Assembly: GCF_008107445.1 (NCBI RefSeq)
Contig: NZ_VSLD01000001.1
Coordinates: forward strand, 558,001 to 622,000
DNA: 64,000 nucleotides
From: Arthrobacter echini
GTDB taxonomy: Bacteria > Actinomycetota > Actinomycetes > Actinomycetales > Micrococcaceae
Direction: 5' to 3'
Shown here: positions 34,186 to 42,608 of the stretch, piece after piece
How positions within the stretch are numbered: the first letter of the stretch is position 1
Layout of the letters: the number at the start of each line of letters is the position of its first letter
Position numbers and translations under genes: made by a program
Notes under the pieces: model-generated
What the model was told of the DNA's origin: nothing
What the model saw: only the letters and a program-made list of their open reading frames with translations
The model's database searches: none

Positions 34186-35493
34186 TCAGGACCCGGGGGT
34201 AGTCCCGTCCTCGGCGCCGGCGAAGCCGCCGTCCCCGCCGATGGGGAGGATGTAGATCGTGGCGTTCTGGCTGGCCACCACCAGCTTCGTGCCGTCCACG
34301 ATCACAGGTCCCATCGGGGCGAGGACGCCGTCGAGGTCCACCCTGCCCTGAATTTCCCCAGTCCGCGGATCCAGCGCGAACACGGCTCCCTTCACCGTGC
34401 CGAAGTACACGGACCGACCGTTGGTGGCAGGAGCGCCCTTCACGGCCCCGGTGGGTGCGTGCCAGAGCTGTTCGCCGGACTGCAGATCGTAGGCGTAGGA
34501 CTCCTTGGTGGTGGGGCTCCCCACGAACACCGTGCCCTCGTCGATCATCGGGGCACCGGAGCGGTTGTTGGAGCCCACAGGGCCGCTCCCGAGATCGTGG
34601 CGCCACGCGATCTCGCCGGTCGCGGCATCCAGTGCCAGGAGTTCGTGCGTCTCCCCCACGATCTCGTCCGCGTCGTCCCTGACCGCGTGCATCAGCGTGG
34701 TGACCACCAGGCCGTCGGCGACGGCCGGCGGAACATCGTCGAGCCCGGCGGTGGCCGCCGGGATCTCCGTGCGCCACGCGAAGTCCTTCGCCTCGGTGTC
34801 GTACGCATAGACGCGGCTGGGCGTGGTGCTCCCGCCACCGAAGTAGAGCACGCCGTCGGCAGCTGCGGGAGAGGACATGCTCACCCAGTTGGGCAGCGCC
34901 TCCACCGTGCGTTCCTCGCCTGTATCCGGATCCAGCTCGTAGAGGTGCTTGTCCCCGGTGACCGCGTACAGCGAACCATCGACCAGCGCCGGGGTCGGCA
35001 TCACGGCGCCCTCGGTGTCGTAGCGCCACAGCGGCTTCCCCGTCGCGGCATCCAGGCTCAGCAGGCCGCTCTCGCCGAGTCCGCGAACCCGGTTGTCGCC
35101 CGGCTCCCATTCCGGCTCGAGGCGGTTGCCGAAGCCCACGTAGATCCGCCCGTCCTGGTAGATCATCTCCGAGTGCACCCAGTTGGGCGCCTTCTGCTGC
35201 CAGATCAGCGCGCCGGTGACCAGATCGAAGGCCTGCAGCTCACCCGAGTCGTGATTGCCCACGAACATCTTCCCCGCGGCGATCACCGGCGTGGACCGGA
35301 CCTGGTTGGCCGTGGCGATGGCACCCGTACGGATCTCCGTCAGGCCGCTGGTCACACTCGCGTTGTTCGTCGCGGCGCTGCGGTACTGGGTCCACTCCGA
35401 GGACTCGACCACCCGTGGGGTGTCGAGGACGAGTCCGAGCGCGACGATCCCGAGAAGCGCGGCAGTGGCGGCGATCAACCGGATGAATGTCAT
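34186..35493 (-). CDS. PQQ-like beta-propeller repeat protein, membrane-anchored
   Basis: 435 aa. The first ~25 residues form a hydrophobic signal or anchor (FIRLIAATAALLGIVALGLVL). The rest is a run of seven or so WD/PQQ-like blades, with the repeat unit seen as G...LYAVTGDKHLYELDPDTGEE, and similar A(L/I)DxxTGEI/W stretches about every 45-50 residues. Extracytoplasmic beta-propellers of this form bind PQQ in dehydrogenases or act as assembly scaffolds; the Trp-dock of PQQ enzymes is not obvious, so it may be only a scaffold. ATG 35493 is chosen at the hydrophobic start; the frame is open upstream. Confidence 0.82.
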   Translation of the reverse strand: MTFIRLIAATAALLGIVALGLVLDTPRVVESSEWTQYRSAATNNASVTSGLTEIRTGAIATANQVRSTPVIAAGKMFVGNHDSGELQAFDLVTGALIWQQKAPNWVHSEMIYQDGRIYVGFGNRLEPEWEPGDNRVRGLGESGLLSLDAATGKPLWRYDTEGAVMPTPALVDGSLYAVTGDKHLYELDPDTGEERTVEALPNWVSMSSPAAADGVLYFGGGSTTPSRVYAYDTEAKDFAWRTEIPAATAGLDDVPPAVADGLVVTTLMHAVRDDADEIVGETHELLALDAATGEIAWRHDLGSGPVGSNNRSGAPMIDEGTVFVGSPTTKESYAYDLQSGEQLWHAPTGAVKGAPATNGRSVYFGTVKGAVFALDPRTGEIQGRVDLDGVLAPMGPVIVDGTKLVVASQNATIYILPIGGDGGFAGAEDGTTPGS

Positions 35494-35632
35494 CTCTGGA
35501 ATATACCCGTCACGAGGCGCATTGCTCCAGGACAGGAGTACCCGGATGCGCGGGAGGGCGGGACGCGGCATGATGAGGTACACGAGCAGGTGCTGCGGTA
35601 CACCCGAAGAGCAGTCGAGCAGGAGGACCACC

Positions 35633-36055
35633 ATGTCCCAGGATCCCTACGGCACCGAGAACCGGTCCCCCGGCGGACACGAGAACCCCTACGACGGCGG
35701 TGCGCACAGGGCGCAGGGCGTCGACGCGCCGTATCGACCGGAGGAGTATCGCGGGTCCTACCAGCCGTACCAATCCGGGTTCTACCAACCGTCCTACGAG
35801 CGGCTGGAGGGGGAGAAAGCGGCGCAGCTCTCCCTCATCTTCGGCCTGGTGGGATTCTTCGTCGCGGGCATCGTCTTCGGACCGCTCGCCATCTGGCAGG
35901 CCAGGAAGGCCGAGGGCTTCGGTGTGCCCGCGACGGCCGGGAAGATCCTCGGCTGGATCACCACCATCCTGTACGGACTGGCGATCCTCGCGGGCATCCT
36001 CTTCGTCGTCATCGTCATTGCGGGCTTCGGAGCGGCCGCGAGCTACAGCAACTGA
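35633..36055 (+). CDS. DUF4190 membrane protein
   Basis: 140 aa. A Pro/Gly/Tyr-rich N-terminus of about 60 residues (many YQ, PY pairs, possibly disordered) precedes two hydrophobic helices with the intervening KAEGFGVPATAGKILGWI; the sequence AxxxGPLAIWQARKA is the DUF4190 signature. AGGAGG is eight bases before ATG 35633. Function unknown; these proteins often lie in actinobacterial cell-envelope clusters. It may be co-transcribed with the DUF1684 gene 37 bp downstream. Confidence 0.8.
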   Translation: MSQDPYGTENRSPGGHENPYDGGAHRAQGVDAPYRPEEYRGSYQPYQSGFYQPSYERLEGEKAAQLSLIFGLVGFFVAGIVFGPLAIWQARKAEGFGVPATAGKILGWITTILYGLAILAGILFVVIVIAGFGAAASYSN

Positions 36056-36092
36056 GCCCCGACTCCTCGACCTGCCGCTCACGAAGGACATC

Positions 36093-36911
36093 ATGGACGC
36101 CCCTACCCCGATCGCCGAGGAACGCTGGCAGCATTTCCGGGACAGGCGCGACGCCGAGCTCGCCGAGCCGCACGGCTGGCTGACGCTCGCCTCCCTGCAG
36201 TGGCTGAGCCATGAGCCCTCCACCGTGGACCTGGTCCCAGGACTCTGGGCATCCGAGGATGGTCGGGCGCGCCTGCTGGCCGAAGCCGCGGACGGGCTCA
36301 CGGAGCTTTCCAGCGGCGGCCCCGTGGAGGGCGCCATCACCGCTGCGCTCGACGACGAGGAGTCCCTCTCGTGGGTCTCCTACGGCGGGGAGGACGGACA
36401 CCGGATCGTGGTGGAGTTGGCCCGCCGGGCGGATCGGTACGCCATCCGCACCCGCGACGCACTCGCGCCCACCCTGACGGACTTCAGCGGCGTGCCCGTC
36501 TTCGGGTACCGGCCCGATCTCGTCCTGAAGGGCCGCTTCGAGCCCTATCCCGCCCCCCTCGTGGAGCAGATCACGACGGCGCACCCGGAGGTCCCCGGAC
36601 TGCAGACCAGCGTGGGCGACATCGTCTTCTCCCTGCTGGACGGTCCGCAGGAGATCCGGCTCAAGGCCTCCCGCGACGCCACGGGCGCTCTGTCCATCAC
36701 CTTCCACGACTCGACCAACGGCACCACCACGGCACCCTGGCGGAGGCTCACGACGCCGGCACCCGGCCCGGAGGGTGCTGTGGTCCTGGACTTCAACCGG
36801 GCGATCAACTACCCCAGCGCGTTCACGGCCTTCGGCACGTGTCCCATGCCTGTGACCTCGAACGTGATCGACGGACCGATCGAGGCGGGAGAACAGCAGC
36901 CCCGCGGCTGA
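36093..36911 (+). CDS. DUF1684 protein
   Basis: 272 aa soluble protein. The C-terminal signature DFNRAINYPSAFTAFGTCPMP matches DUF1684, whose hallmark is DFNRAxNPxCAY...CPxPP; here the cysteine near the middle is replaced by serine (SAF instead of CAY), leaving one Cys. The function of the family is not known; some proteins have a metal-binding barrel. GAAGGA just before ATG 36093 is the ribosome-binding site. Imperfect 20-bp repeats begin 20 bp past the stop codon. Confidence 0.83.
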   Translation: MDAPTPIAEERWQHFRDRRDAELAEPHGWLTLASLQWLSHEPSTVDLVPGLWASEDGRARLLAEAADGLTELSSGGPVEGAITAALDDEESLSWVSYGGEDGHRIVVELARRADRYAIRTRDALAPTLTDFSGVPVFGYRPDLVLKGRFEPYPAPLVEQITTAHPEVPGLQTSVGDIVFSLLDGPQEIRLKASRDATGALSITFHDSTNGTTTAPWRRLTTPAPGPEGAVVLDFNRAINYPSAFTAFGTCPMPVTSNVIDGPIEAGEQQPRG

Positions 36912-36930
36912 CGGGCAGTGCGCAGGTCCG

Positions 36931-37034
36931 GGCTGCAGTGTGCGGGCACGAGCTGCAGTCCGCCGGCTCAGTCGTCGGCGCGCGGGCTCAGTCGACGGTG
37001 CACAGGGTCAGTCGGCAGCGCGCAGACTCAGTCC
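36931..37034. repeat. Imperfect 20-bp tandem repeat
   Basis: Four to five copies with a 20-bp period, e.g. GGCTCAGTCGTCGGCGCGCG at 36965-36984, its variants at 36985 and 37005, and a partial copy at 37025; the earlier pair at 36931 and 36951 is diverged and shortened to 14 bases. On the minus strand each copy contains GAC then TGA, the last residues and stop codon of the DUF664 gene. The array lies between that gene and the DUF1684 gene. Confidence 0.7.
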
Positions 37035-37549
37035 GTCGGGTCTCCGGCCAGGATGATCCCCCGCGCGTAGGCGGCCTGGCCGGCATGCTGCACGGCGTCG
37101 TCGAGCATGCTCACGAGCCGCACCAGCAGGGTCACGGGTGGGTCCCACCGCTCGTCCACCACCCGCTGCAGGTCCTCCTCCCGCAGTCCGGCGACCAGCG
37201 TCACGGCCAGGCGATGAACGGCGTCGAAGTAGTCCAGCAGCTGCTGCGCCGACCCCACCTGCACGGCATCCACCTGGTCCGCTGTGTGGCCGAAGCCGGT
37301 GTCCTCGGGCTCCAGCGATAGATCCCAACGCCCCGCATAGCCCTCGGCACGCCAGATCTCGGGATGCCCGAAGGCCTCGGCCAGATGGGCGTCCTGCACG
37401 CGGGTCAGATGCCAGACGAGCCACCCCACGGGGTTCGCGGAACCGCCCGGACGCACCGTCAGCTGGGCAGCGTCGAGATCCCCGACGGCGCCGCGCACCA
37501 GATCGGGGAGGCGTCCGAAAGCTTCGGTCAGGACGTCGACGGCGCTCAT
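37028..37549 (-). CDS. DinB/DUF664-type mycothiol transferase-like protein
   Basis: 173 aa four-helix-bundle protein of the DinB/DUF664 group. VGWLVWHLTRVQDAHLAE gives the first metal His, and MLDDAVQHAGQAAYARG gives the later His of the three-histidine site. DUF664 proteins use mycothiol or bacillithiol in detoxification; the substrate is unknown. ATG 37549 (MSAVDV) is chosen because conserved sequence begins there. Its stop codon falls within the 20-bp repeat array. A small upstream ORF (37546-37602) overlaps its ATG by four bases. Confidence 0.8.
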   Translation of the reverse strand: MSAVDVLTEAFGRLPDLVRGAVGDLDAAQLTVRPGGSANPVGWLVWHLTRVQDAHLAEAFGHPEIWRAEGYAGRWDLSLEPEDTGFGHTADQVDAVQVGSAQQLLDYFDAVHRLAVTLVAGLREEDLQRVVDERWDPPVTLLVRLVSMLDDAVQHAGQAAYARGIILAGDPTD

Positions 37550-37602
37550 GCCCGGCCCCGCCCGGTCGGGGCAGCGCCCAGGATCTGCGGGGTGTACTCC
37601 AT
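37546..37602 (-). CDS. Possible 18-aa leader ORF
   Basis: Eighteen codons starting MEYTPQILGA, with GAGGAG seven bases before ATG 37602 and a stop overlapping the next gene's start as ATGA. The geometry of ribosome-binding site and overlap is good, but such a short ORF could be chance. If real it may couple translation of the DUF664 gene. I see no recognisable peptide motif. Confidence 0.3.
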   Translation of the reverse strand: MEYTPQILGAAPTGRGRA

Positions 37603-37678
37603 GGTCGGCTCCTCGTCCATCGGGTGTGCGGCGTTCCACTTCCTGCAGTGTAGGCCCGGATCCCCGCCATCCATCGAG

Positions 37679-38377
37679 TCATGTACCGGCGCTGCCATGC
37701 ACCCCGGACTCCTGGTAGAAGCCCTCGATGTGCTCACGGACCAGCGCTGCTGCATACGCGCCGTCATCGGACAGGATCGCCTCGAGGATGGCCCGGTGCT
37801 CGCGCCGCAGCCGCCCGGACGTGGCTTCCCAGTCCGGAAGACCCGTGGTGAGGCGCTGGGTGTACTCGGCGATGGAGCCGCGGAGGGAGCCCATCATGGC
37901 TCCGATCAGCACATTGCCCGTGGCTTCGGCGAGCGCCACGTGGAAGAGCGCGTCCCGCTCGAGGAACCCGGCAGGGCCGTCGTCGTGCGCATCCATCTCG
38001 TCGAGGAGCGCCGTAGCGCTCCGGAGCGCGGGCGACTCCGGCGAGGCGTGCGCCGCGGCCCAGGTCTCGAGCAGCAGCCGGGTCTGAACGATGTCGCCGA
38101 CGGGCAGATGCGTGCTCGCCACGTGGAGCCGCAGTGCCGAGTCGAGGGCGAGGGCGGGGTTGGCCGTGATGATCGTCCCGGCCTGCGGTCCCGATCCGAC
38201 GCCGGCCCGCACGACGCCCAGGGCCTCCAGGACGCGGGTGCCCTCGCGCACCGACGCCCGTGAGATGTTCAGCTGCTCGGCCATGGCACGCTCTCCAGGC
38301 AGGCGCGAGCCGATGGCCAGGCGACCGGCGCCGAGTTCACCCTCGAGCCATACCGAGACCACCTGGTGATTGCGCAT
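37679..38377 (-). CDS. lldR: FadR/GntR-family regulator, LldR type
   Basis: 232 aa. The N-terminal winged helix has [34 protein letters not shown], the GntR signature, and the C-terminal region is an all-helical FCD ligand domain (histidines such as [11 protein letters not shown] and the [10 protein letters not shown] helix that bind a metal in FadR-type regulators). LldR proteins of this type sense L-lactate. It is divergent from lldD, and a 15-bp perfect palindrome lies between the two (38395-38409). ATG 38377 follows TATGCT (38384-38389 on minus) by six bases, so it is likely leaderless. The name rests on genomic context and family. Confidence 0.85.
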   Translation of the reverse strand: MRNHQVVSVWLEGELGAGRLAIGSRLPGERAMAEQLNISRASVREGTRVLEALGVVRAGVGSGPQAGTIITANPALALDSALRLHVASTHLPVGDIVQTRLLLETWAAAHASPESPALRSATALLDEMDAHDDGPAGFLERDALFHVALAEATGNVLIGAMMGSLRGSIAEYTQRLTTGLPDWEATSGRLRREHRAILEAILSDDGAYAAALVREHIEGFYQESGVHGSAGT

Positions 38378-38394
38378 GGCGCCAGCATAGCTTG

Positions 38395-38409
38395 TGTGGT
38401 CCGACCACA
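38395..38409. promoter_or_regulatory. Perfect palindromic operator between lldR-type gene and lldD
   Basis: TGTGGTC, one central base, GACCACA: an exact 15-bp palindrome with the TGGTxxxACCA core used by FadR-subfamily regulators. It lies midway between TATGCT (minus, 38384-38389), the -10 candidate of the regulator, and TAGAGT (plus, 38416-38421), the -10 candidate of lldD. One bound dimer would block both promoters. Confidence 0.75.
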
Positions 38410-38479
38410 TGGCCGTAGAGTCTGCCTGACCAACGGCCCACGTCCCGCGACGATGCCCGACGACGAGCGAAGGCACCCC

Positions 38480-39763
38480 ATGCAGCTTCCTTCACGACCA
38501 TCCGTCCCTCCGGCCCTGCGGCGCAGGATCCCCAGCGTGGGCGATCTCGCACCCCTCATGCAGTTCAAGCGGCCCGAGCTCGGGACGGCCGCCCGGCTGC
38601 GGCGGGCCCACACCATCTGGGATCTGCGCGAGCAGGCCAAGCGGCGCACCCCCACGGCACCCTTCGACTACACCGATGGCGCGGCCGAGGCGGAGATCTC
38701 CCTGCGCCGGGCCCGCGAGGCCTTCCTCGACCTGGAGTTCCGGCCGGGGATCCTTCGCGACGTGGAGACCGTCAGCACCACCACGCCCATCCTCGGGCAG
38801 ACCTCAGCGCTGCCCTTCGGCATAGCACCCACGGGCTTCACCCGCATGATGCAGTCGGAGGGGGAGTACGCCGGATCGCAGGCAGCCGAGGCCGCCGGCA
38901 TCCCGTACACGCTCTCCACCATGGGCACCGCGTCCATCGAGGACGTGGCACAGGCAGCACCTGGCGGGCGCAACTGGTTCCAGCTGTATCTCTGGACGGA
39001 TCGGGAGCGCTCCCTGGAGCTGATCCGACGCGCCGCCGCCGCGGGGAACGACACCCTGATGGTCACGGTGGACACCGCCGTCGCCGGGGCCCGCCTCCGC
39101 GACGTCCGCAACGGCATGACCATCCCGCCCGCCCTGACGCTGAAGACCGTGGTCGATGCCTCCTACCGGCCCGCCTGGTGGTACAACTTCCTCACCCACG
39201 AACCGCTCTCCTTCGCCTCGCTCTCGCGCTACTCCGGCACGGTGGCCGACCTCATCAACTCCATGTTCGACCCCACCCTCACGTTCGAGGATCTCGACTG
39301 GCTGCGCGGGGTATGGAAGGGCAATCTGGTGGTCAAGGGGATCCAGACGCTCGACGACGCGAAGAAGGCCGTGGACCACGGGGCCGACGGCATCATCCTC
39401 TCCAACCACGGTGGCCGCCAGCTGGACCGGGCCCCGATCCCCCTGCACCTGTTGCCCCACGTTGCCGCCGAACTCAAGGGCAGGACGGCCATCATCCTCG
39501 ACACCGGCATCATGAGCGGCGGGGATATCGTGGCCGCCATCGCCCTCGGAGCGGACTTCACCCTCATTGGCCGCGCCTATCTCTACGGGCTCATGGCCGG
39601 TGGCCGCAGGGGCGTGGATCGCACCATCGACATCCTCGGTTCGCAGACCGCCCGCACCATGCAGCTGCTCGGCGTCAACAGGGTCGAGGATCTGACACCC
39701 GATCACGTGCACCTGCTGGGATCTGCCGCATCCGATGTCGGGCAGGTGGCGCTGACGCGGTAG
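38480..39763 (+). CDS. lldD: FMN-dependent L-lactate dehydrogenase / alpha-hydroxy-acid oxidase
   Basis: 427 aa, TIM-barrel flavoprotein that oxidises L-lactate to pyruvate (or related 2-hydroxy acids) and passes electrons to quinones. The conserved active-site stretch [12 protein letters not shown] holds the catalytic His, and [25 protein letters not shown] binds the FMN phosphate. [11 protein letters not shown] near residue 55 is the usual N-terminal part. An N-terminal extension of 40 residues precedes it. ATG 38480 has GCGAAGG six to twelve bases upstream. Its position divergent to an LldR-type regulator supports the lactate function. It is followed by a terminator hairpin. Confidence 0.92.
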   Translation: MQLPSRPSVPPALRRRIPSVGDLAPLMQFKRPELGTAARLRRAHTIWDLREQAKRRTPTAPFDYTDGAAEAEISLRRAREAFLDLEFRPGILRDVETVSTTTPILGQTSALPFGIAPTGFTRMMQSEGEYAGSQAAEAAGIPYTLSTMGTASIEDVAQAAPGGRNWFQLYLWTDRERSLELIRRAAAAGNDTLMVTVDTAVAGARLRDVRNGMTIPPALTLKTVVDASYRPAWWYNFLTHEPLSFASLSRYSGTVADLINSMFDPTLTFEDLDWLRGVWKGNLVVKGIQTLDDAKKAVDHGADGIILSNHGGRQLDRAPIPLHLLPHVAAELKGRTAIILDTGIMSGGDIVAAIALGADFTLIGRAYLYGLMAGGRRGVDRTIDILGSQTARTMQLLGVNRVEDLTPDHVHLLGSAASDVGQVALTR

Positions 39764-39812
39764 TGCTCGTGGCTCGCTGAGGACCCTACGCCGCCGAAAC
39801 TGCGGACATCAC

Positions 39813-39837
39813 CGACCGGCGCCCTCCGAGCCGGTCG
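39813..39837. terminator. Hairpin terminator between lldD and cupin gene
   Basis: CGACCGGC (39813-39820) pairs perfectly with GCCGGTCG (39830-39837) around a nine-base loop. It lies between convergent genes, so it may act in both directions. Confidence 0.6.
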
Positions 39838-39861
39838 CTTCTGCTGTCTCGACAGGAGAAG

Positions 39862-40224
39862 TCATAGTTCCTGCAGATCGGCCGTCCGATCTCCGCCCGC
39901 ATCGCCGGTGTTGACCGTTCCCTTGGGCTCGAACAGGAGCGCAGAGACCTCCTCGTCCGCACGGGGACAGTGCTCGACGCCGGCGGGGACCACGAACACA
40001 TCGTCAGGACCGAGCTCCACGTCGCGGTCGCGGAGCTGGATGGTCAGCCGGCCGCTGCGCACCAGGAAGAGTTCGTCTGTGTCCGGGTGGGTGTGCCAGA
40101 CGAATTCGCCCTGCAGCTTCACCACCTTCACGTCGTAGTCGTTGATACTGGTGAGCCGGTGCGGCTGCCAGTGCTCCGAGATCAGGTCGAGGGCGGCGGA
40201 GACATTGCGGACGTCGGATTCCAT
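39862..40224 (-). CDS. Cupin domain protein
   Basis: 120 aa, a small single-domain cupin. VWHTHPDTDELFLVRSGRLTI matches the first cupin motif G(X)5HXH(X)3-4E(X)6G with His/Glu metal ligands, and GPDDVFVVPAGVEHCPRA carries the second (PxGxxH). Such proteins are metal-dependent isomerases, dioxygenases or regulators; substrate unknown. ATG 40224 has only one base between GGAGG and the start, so GTG 40245 upstream is a possible alternative. It converges on lldD through the hairpin. Confidence 0.82.
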   Translation of the reverse strand: MESDVRNVSAALDLISEHWQPHRLTSINDYDVKVVKLQGEFVWHTHPDTDELFLVRSGRLTIQLRDRDVELGPDDVFVVPAGVEHCPRADEEVSALLFEPKGTVNTGDAGGDRTADLQEL

Positions 40225-40284
40225 TCCTCCATCATGACCGACCACGCGCCTGCTGCCGTGGAGGTCATCGATGCTCGACGCAGC

Positions 40285-41298
40285 CTAGGTCCTGCCTCGC
40301 CCGCGGGCCTCGGCCTGCTGCTCACGGCCCGTCTCCACGAGGTGGTCGCTGTCCGTCTTGTTGCCCTTGAACTCGATCGCGATCCCCTGGAGCTCGGCGG
40401 CCAGAGCGCGGGCCCGCTCGCCGGGGCTGAGGGATGCGGCCTCCTTCGGCAGCTCGGGTACGACGGCGATCGCACCGCCGTCGCCCGCTTCCCGATCAGC
40501 GGCAGAGGCCACCGCGGGATGATCCGCGAGGTGCCCGCTCGCGTGGCGTACGCACATGGCTGCCACCTCACGGGCATGCGCGTGCATCACCGAGTGCGCT
40601 GCACCCTCGATCTCGACCACGGTGGCGGTCTCGAACGCCCGGCCGAAAGCCGTCACCCACGGACGGGGGCACACGGCGTCGTGCTCGCCGCGGATGATCA
40701 GCGTGGGGGTCCGGACGCGGGCGGCGGTGCGCTCGATGGGATACGTCATCATGCGCGGGAGGATCTTGAAGAACCAGCCGAAGCCGCAGGTCAGATAGGC
40801 CACCACGGCGAGGAAGGTGACGCGGAAGGGTTCGTGCCGCGCCGAGCGCAGGAAGCGCACCGCCTGGACCGGGAGGGAGCGCGCCGCCGCGTCGATGACG
40901 GGGCTGATCAGCACCAGGCTCGACAGGCCGGACTGGTCGGCCGCGAGGTCCGCGCAGATCTGCGCGCCCATGGAGTGACCGACCACGATCGGGTCCTCGA
41001 GGCCGAGCTCGTCGATGGCAGCACCGACGAGCTCGCCGAACTGGCTGATGGAGAGCGCGGTCCGGGCGTGCGGGACGCCGCCGAAGCCCGGCAGATCCAG
41101 TGCATACACCGGCCCGAACTGCCTCAGATGGGGCGCGAGCTGTTCGAAATAGTGCGAGGACACCCCGATGCCCGGCACGAGGACGAACGCGCGCTCACCT
41201 TCCTCGCCCACGGAGGTGGCACGCGCCCACAGGCCGTTCCGGTGGATCCGCTGCACGGTGATGTCCGGACCGGCGTCCGATCCTCCCAATTTCGCCAC
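40285..41298 (-). CDS. Alpha/beta-hydrolase
   Basis: 337 aa. The nucleophile elbow is GHSMG, with VLVPGIGVSSHYF as the oxyanion-hole strand (GIG) and the later TLIIRGEHDAVCP (catalytic Asp) and GAAHSVMH (catalytic His). All three catalytic positions are present. This is an esterase- or haloperoxidase-like fold of unknown substrate. A disordered Arg/Gly/Glu-rich tail of 60 residues is unusual. The start at ATG 41298 lacks a strong ribosome-binding site. It is divergent from the small membrane gene at 41404. Confidence 0.87.
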   Translation of the reverse strand: MAKLGGSDAGPDITVQRIHRNGLWARATSVGEEGERAFVLVPGIGVSSHYFEQLAPHLRQFGPVYALDLPGFGGVPHARTALSISQFGELVGAAIDELGLEDPIVVGHSMGAQICADLAADQSGLSSLVLISPVIDAAARSLPVQAVRFLRSARHEPFRVTFLAVVAYLTCGFGWFFKILPRMMTYPIERTAARVRTPTLIIRGEHDAVCPRPWVTAFGRAFETATVVEIEGAAHSVMHAHAREVAAMCVRHASGHLADHPAVASAADREAGDGGAIAVVPELPKEAASLSPGERARALAAELQGIAIEFKGNKTDSDHLVETGREQQAEARGRGRT

Positions 41299-41403
41299 AT
41301 CTCATTCTCGGACAGGAGCACACGAAAGCCCCAATCGGGCTTATCATGCATCCAGTGGCTCCGTCCCGGGCGGGCGAGGAGCACGGGCCCGCAGGAGACG
41401 GCG

Positions 41404-41712
41404 ATGCAGCGTAGGCGGAGGCAGTACCCCCTGGGGTACCGGCGTGCGCGATCCCTGGTGGTCGTGATCGCCATGTTCTGGTTGTGGCTGTGGTTCGGCG
41501 GTGCCGCCACGCTCGGACTTCTCCACGGGTCGCCGGTCCATGAGGTGCTCGCGGTGTACGGGCTCGCCGTCGTCGTCCTCGTCTCGATCCCCGCCGCTCT
41601 GCTCGCCGTCGCGACGCTGGTCCTCACGCACCCGCGGGCAACGGTGGTGCGGCTGCCGGCAACCACCGCCTCACAGGCCGGCGCCCGACGCCTCGATGGG
41701 AAAGCCTCCTGA
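41404..41712 (+). CDS. Small two-helix membrane protein
   Basis: 102 aa. It starts with MQRRRRQYPLGYRRAR, strongly basic, then two hydrophobic helices (VVVIAMFWLWLWFGGAATLG and YGLAVVVLVSIPAALLAVATLVL) linked by a short loop. This is a two-pass membrane protein, the positive N-terminus predicted inside. CAGGAGA before ATG 41404 is a suitable ribosome-binding site. No named family is recognised. The lipoprotein gene follows after 64 bp. Confidence 0.65.
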   Translation: MQRRRRQYPLGYRRARSLVVVIAMFWLWLWFGGAATLGLLHGSPVHEVLAVYGLAVVVLVSIPAALLAVATLVLTHPRATVVRLPATTASQAGARRLDGKAS

Positions 41713-41776
41713 GGCAGGCACTCGTTGTAGCCTTGCCGGAGCGGGCCGTGGGCCCGGCGGTCGTCGAAGGAACCCC

Positions 41777-42571
41777 ATGCCACGTTCAGCAGCACCCCTC
41801 ACAGGACTCGCCCTTGCAGCCCTCCTCGCCCTGAGTGCCTGCTCCTCCAGCACGGAGGACGAGCCGGCCGGAGACACGACGGCGGAGGCCACGGCGTCCG
41901 CGAGCGCCACGGCAGCGAGCACGGCCGAGGCCAGCGTCGGCGCCGGCGTGGAGACCACGGCAACCCCCGGCGCCGGTGCGGGATCCTACTCCTCGGAGGA
42001 GCTCACCACCATCCTCGGAATGGTGGAGCTCCCCGACGGCTCGGCACTGCAGGTCCTGCCCACGGAGCAGCTGGACCAGAGCATGGAGCTCGCCCGCGAA
42101 TTCCTCGATTCCGTGGAGATCATGCCCGAGGAGTGCGGGGTGTTCGTCTCGAACACCCTCGAAACGCCCGAGGGCGCCGGGTACGCCACGGGGGTGGCGA
42201 TGTCCGACGGCGACGCCGTCCAGACGGTCGTCTCGCTGGCCTCCTCCACGGACACCGCCTTCGCCGAGGACCGGATCGAGGCCTCGGACGACGCCCTGGA
42301 CGCCTGCTCGACCTTCAGCGTGGAGACACAGGGGCTCACGGTCGACCAGGAAGTGGAGCGTCTCGAGGCGACGACCGACGCGGACCGGACCTTCGGCACC
42401 CTGACGCACCAGTCGTCGGCGGATGCCGGCGAGCAGGAAACGATGACCGTGGTCGGGCTCCGCGGAGACCTTGCGGTGACGGCCCTCCGGACGGCGCAGG
42501 GCTCCGTCCCCGAGGGTTCCCAGGAGGAGCTGCAGGAGCTGATCGACGCCACGCTTGAAGCAGCCCGCTAG
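41777..42571 (+). CDS. Lipoprotein of unknown function
   Basis: 264 aa. A signal peptide ends with the lipobox LSAC (LLALSAC-SSS), so it is a lipid-anchored extracytoplasmic protein. A Thr/Ala/Glu-rich low-complexity stretch (about residues 25-65) precedes a folded domain with four cysteines, including the EECGVF and LDACSTF contexts; these probably form disulfides outside the cell. GAAGGAA nine bases before ATG 41777 is the ribosome-binding site. The GH13 gene starts 37 bp after the stop, so they probably share a transcript. No family recognised. Confidence 0.75.
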   Translation: MPRSAAPLTGLALAALLALSACSSSTEDEPAGDTTAEATASASATAASTAEASVGAGVETTATPGAGAGSYSSEELTTILGMVELPDGSALQVLPTEQLDQSMELAREFLDSVEIMPEECGVFVSNTLETPEGAGYATGVAMSDGDAVQTVVSLASSTDTAFAEDRIEASDDALDACSTFSVETQGLTVDQEVERLEATTDADRTFGTLTHQSSADAGEQETMTVVGLRGDLAVTALRTAQGSVPEGSQEELQELIDATLEAAR

Positions 42572-42608
42572 CAGTGCCCGTGGGCCGGAGACGACGGAAG
42601 GCAGCACA

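Noticed and set aside
33376-36183. Plus-strand ORF of 935 codons
   Set aside because: It spans the PAP2, PQQ-like, DUF4190 and DUF1684 genes in a wrong frame; no start signal and no protein-like sequence.
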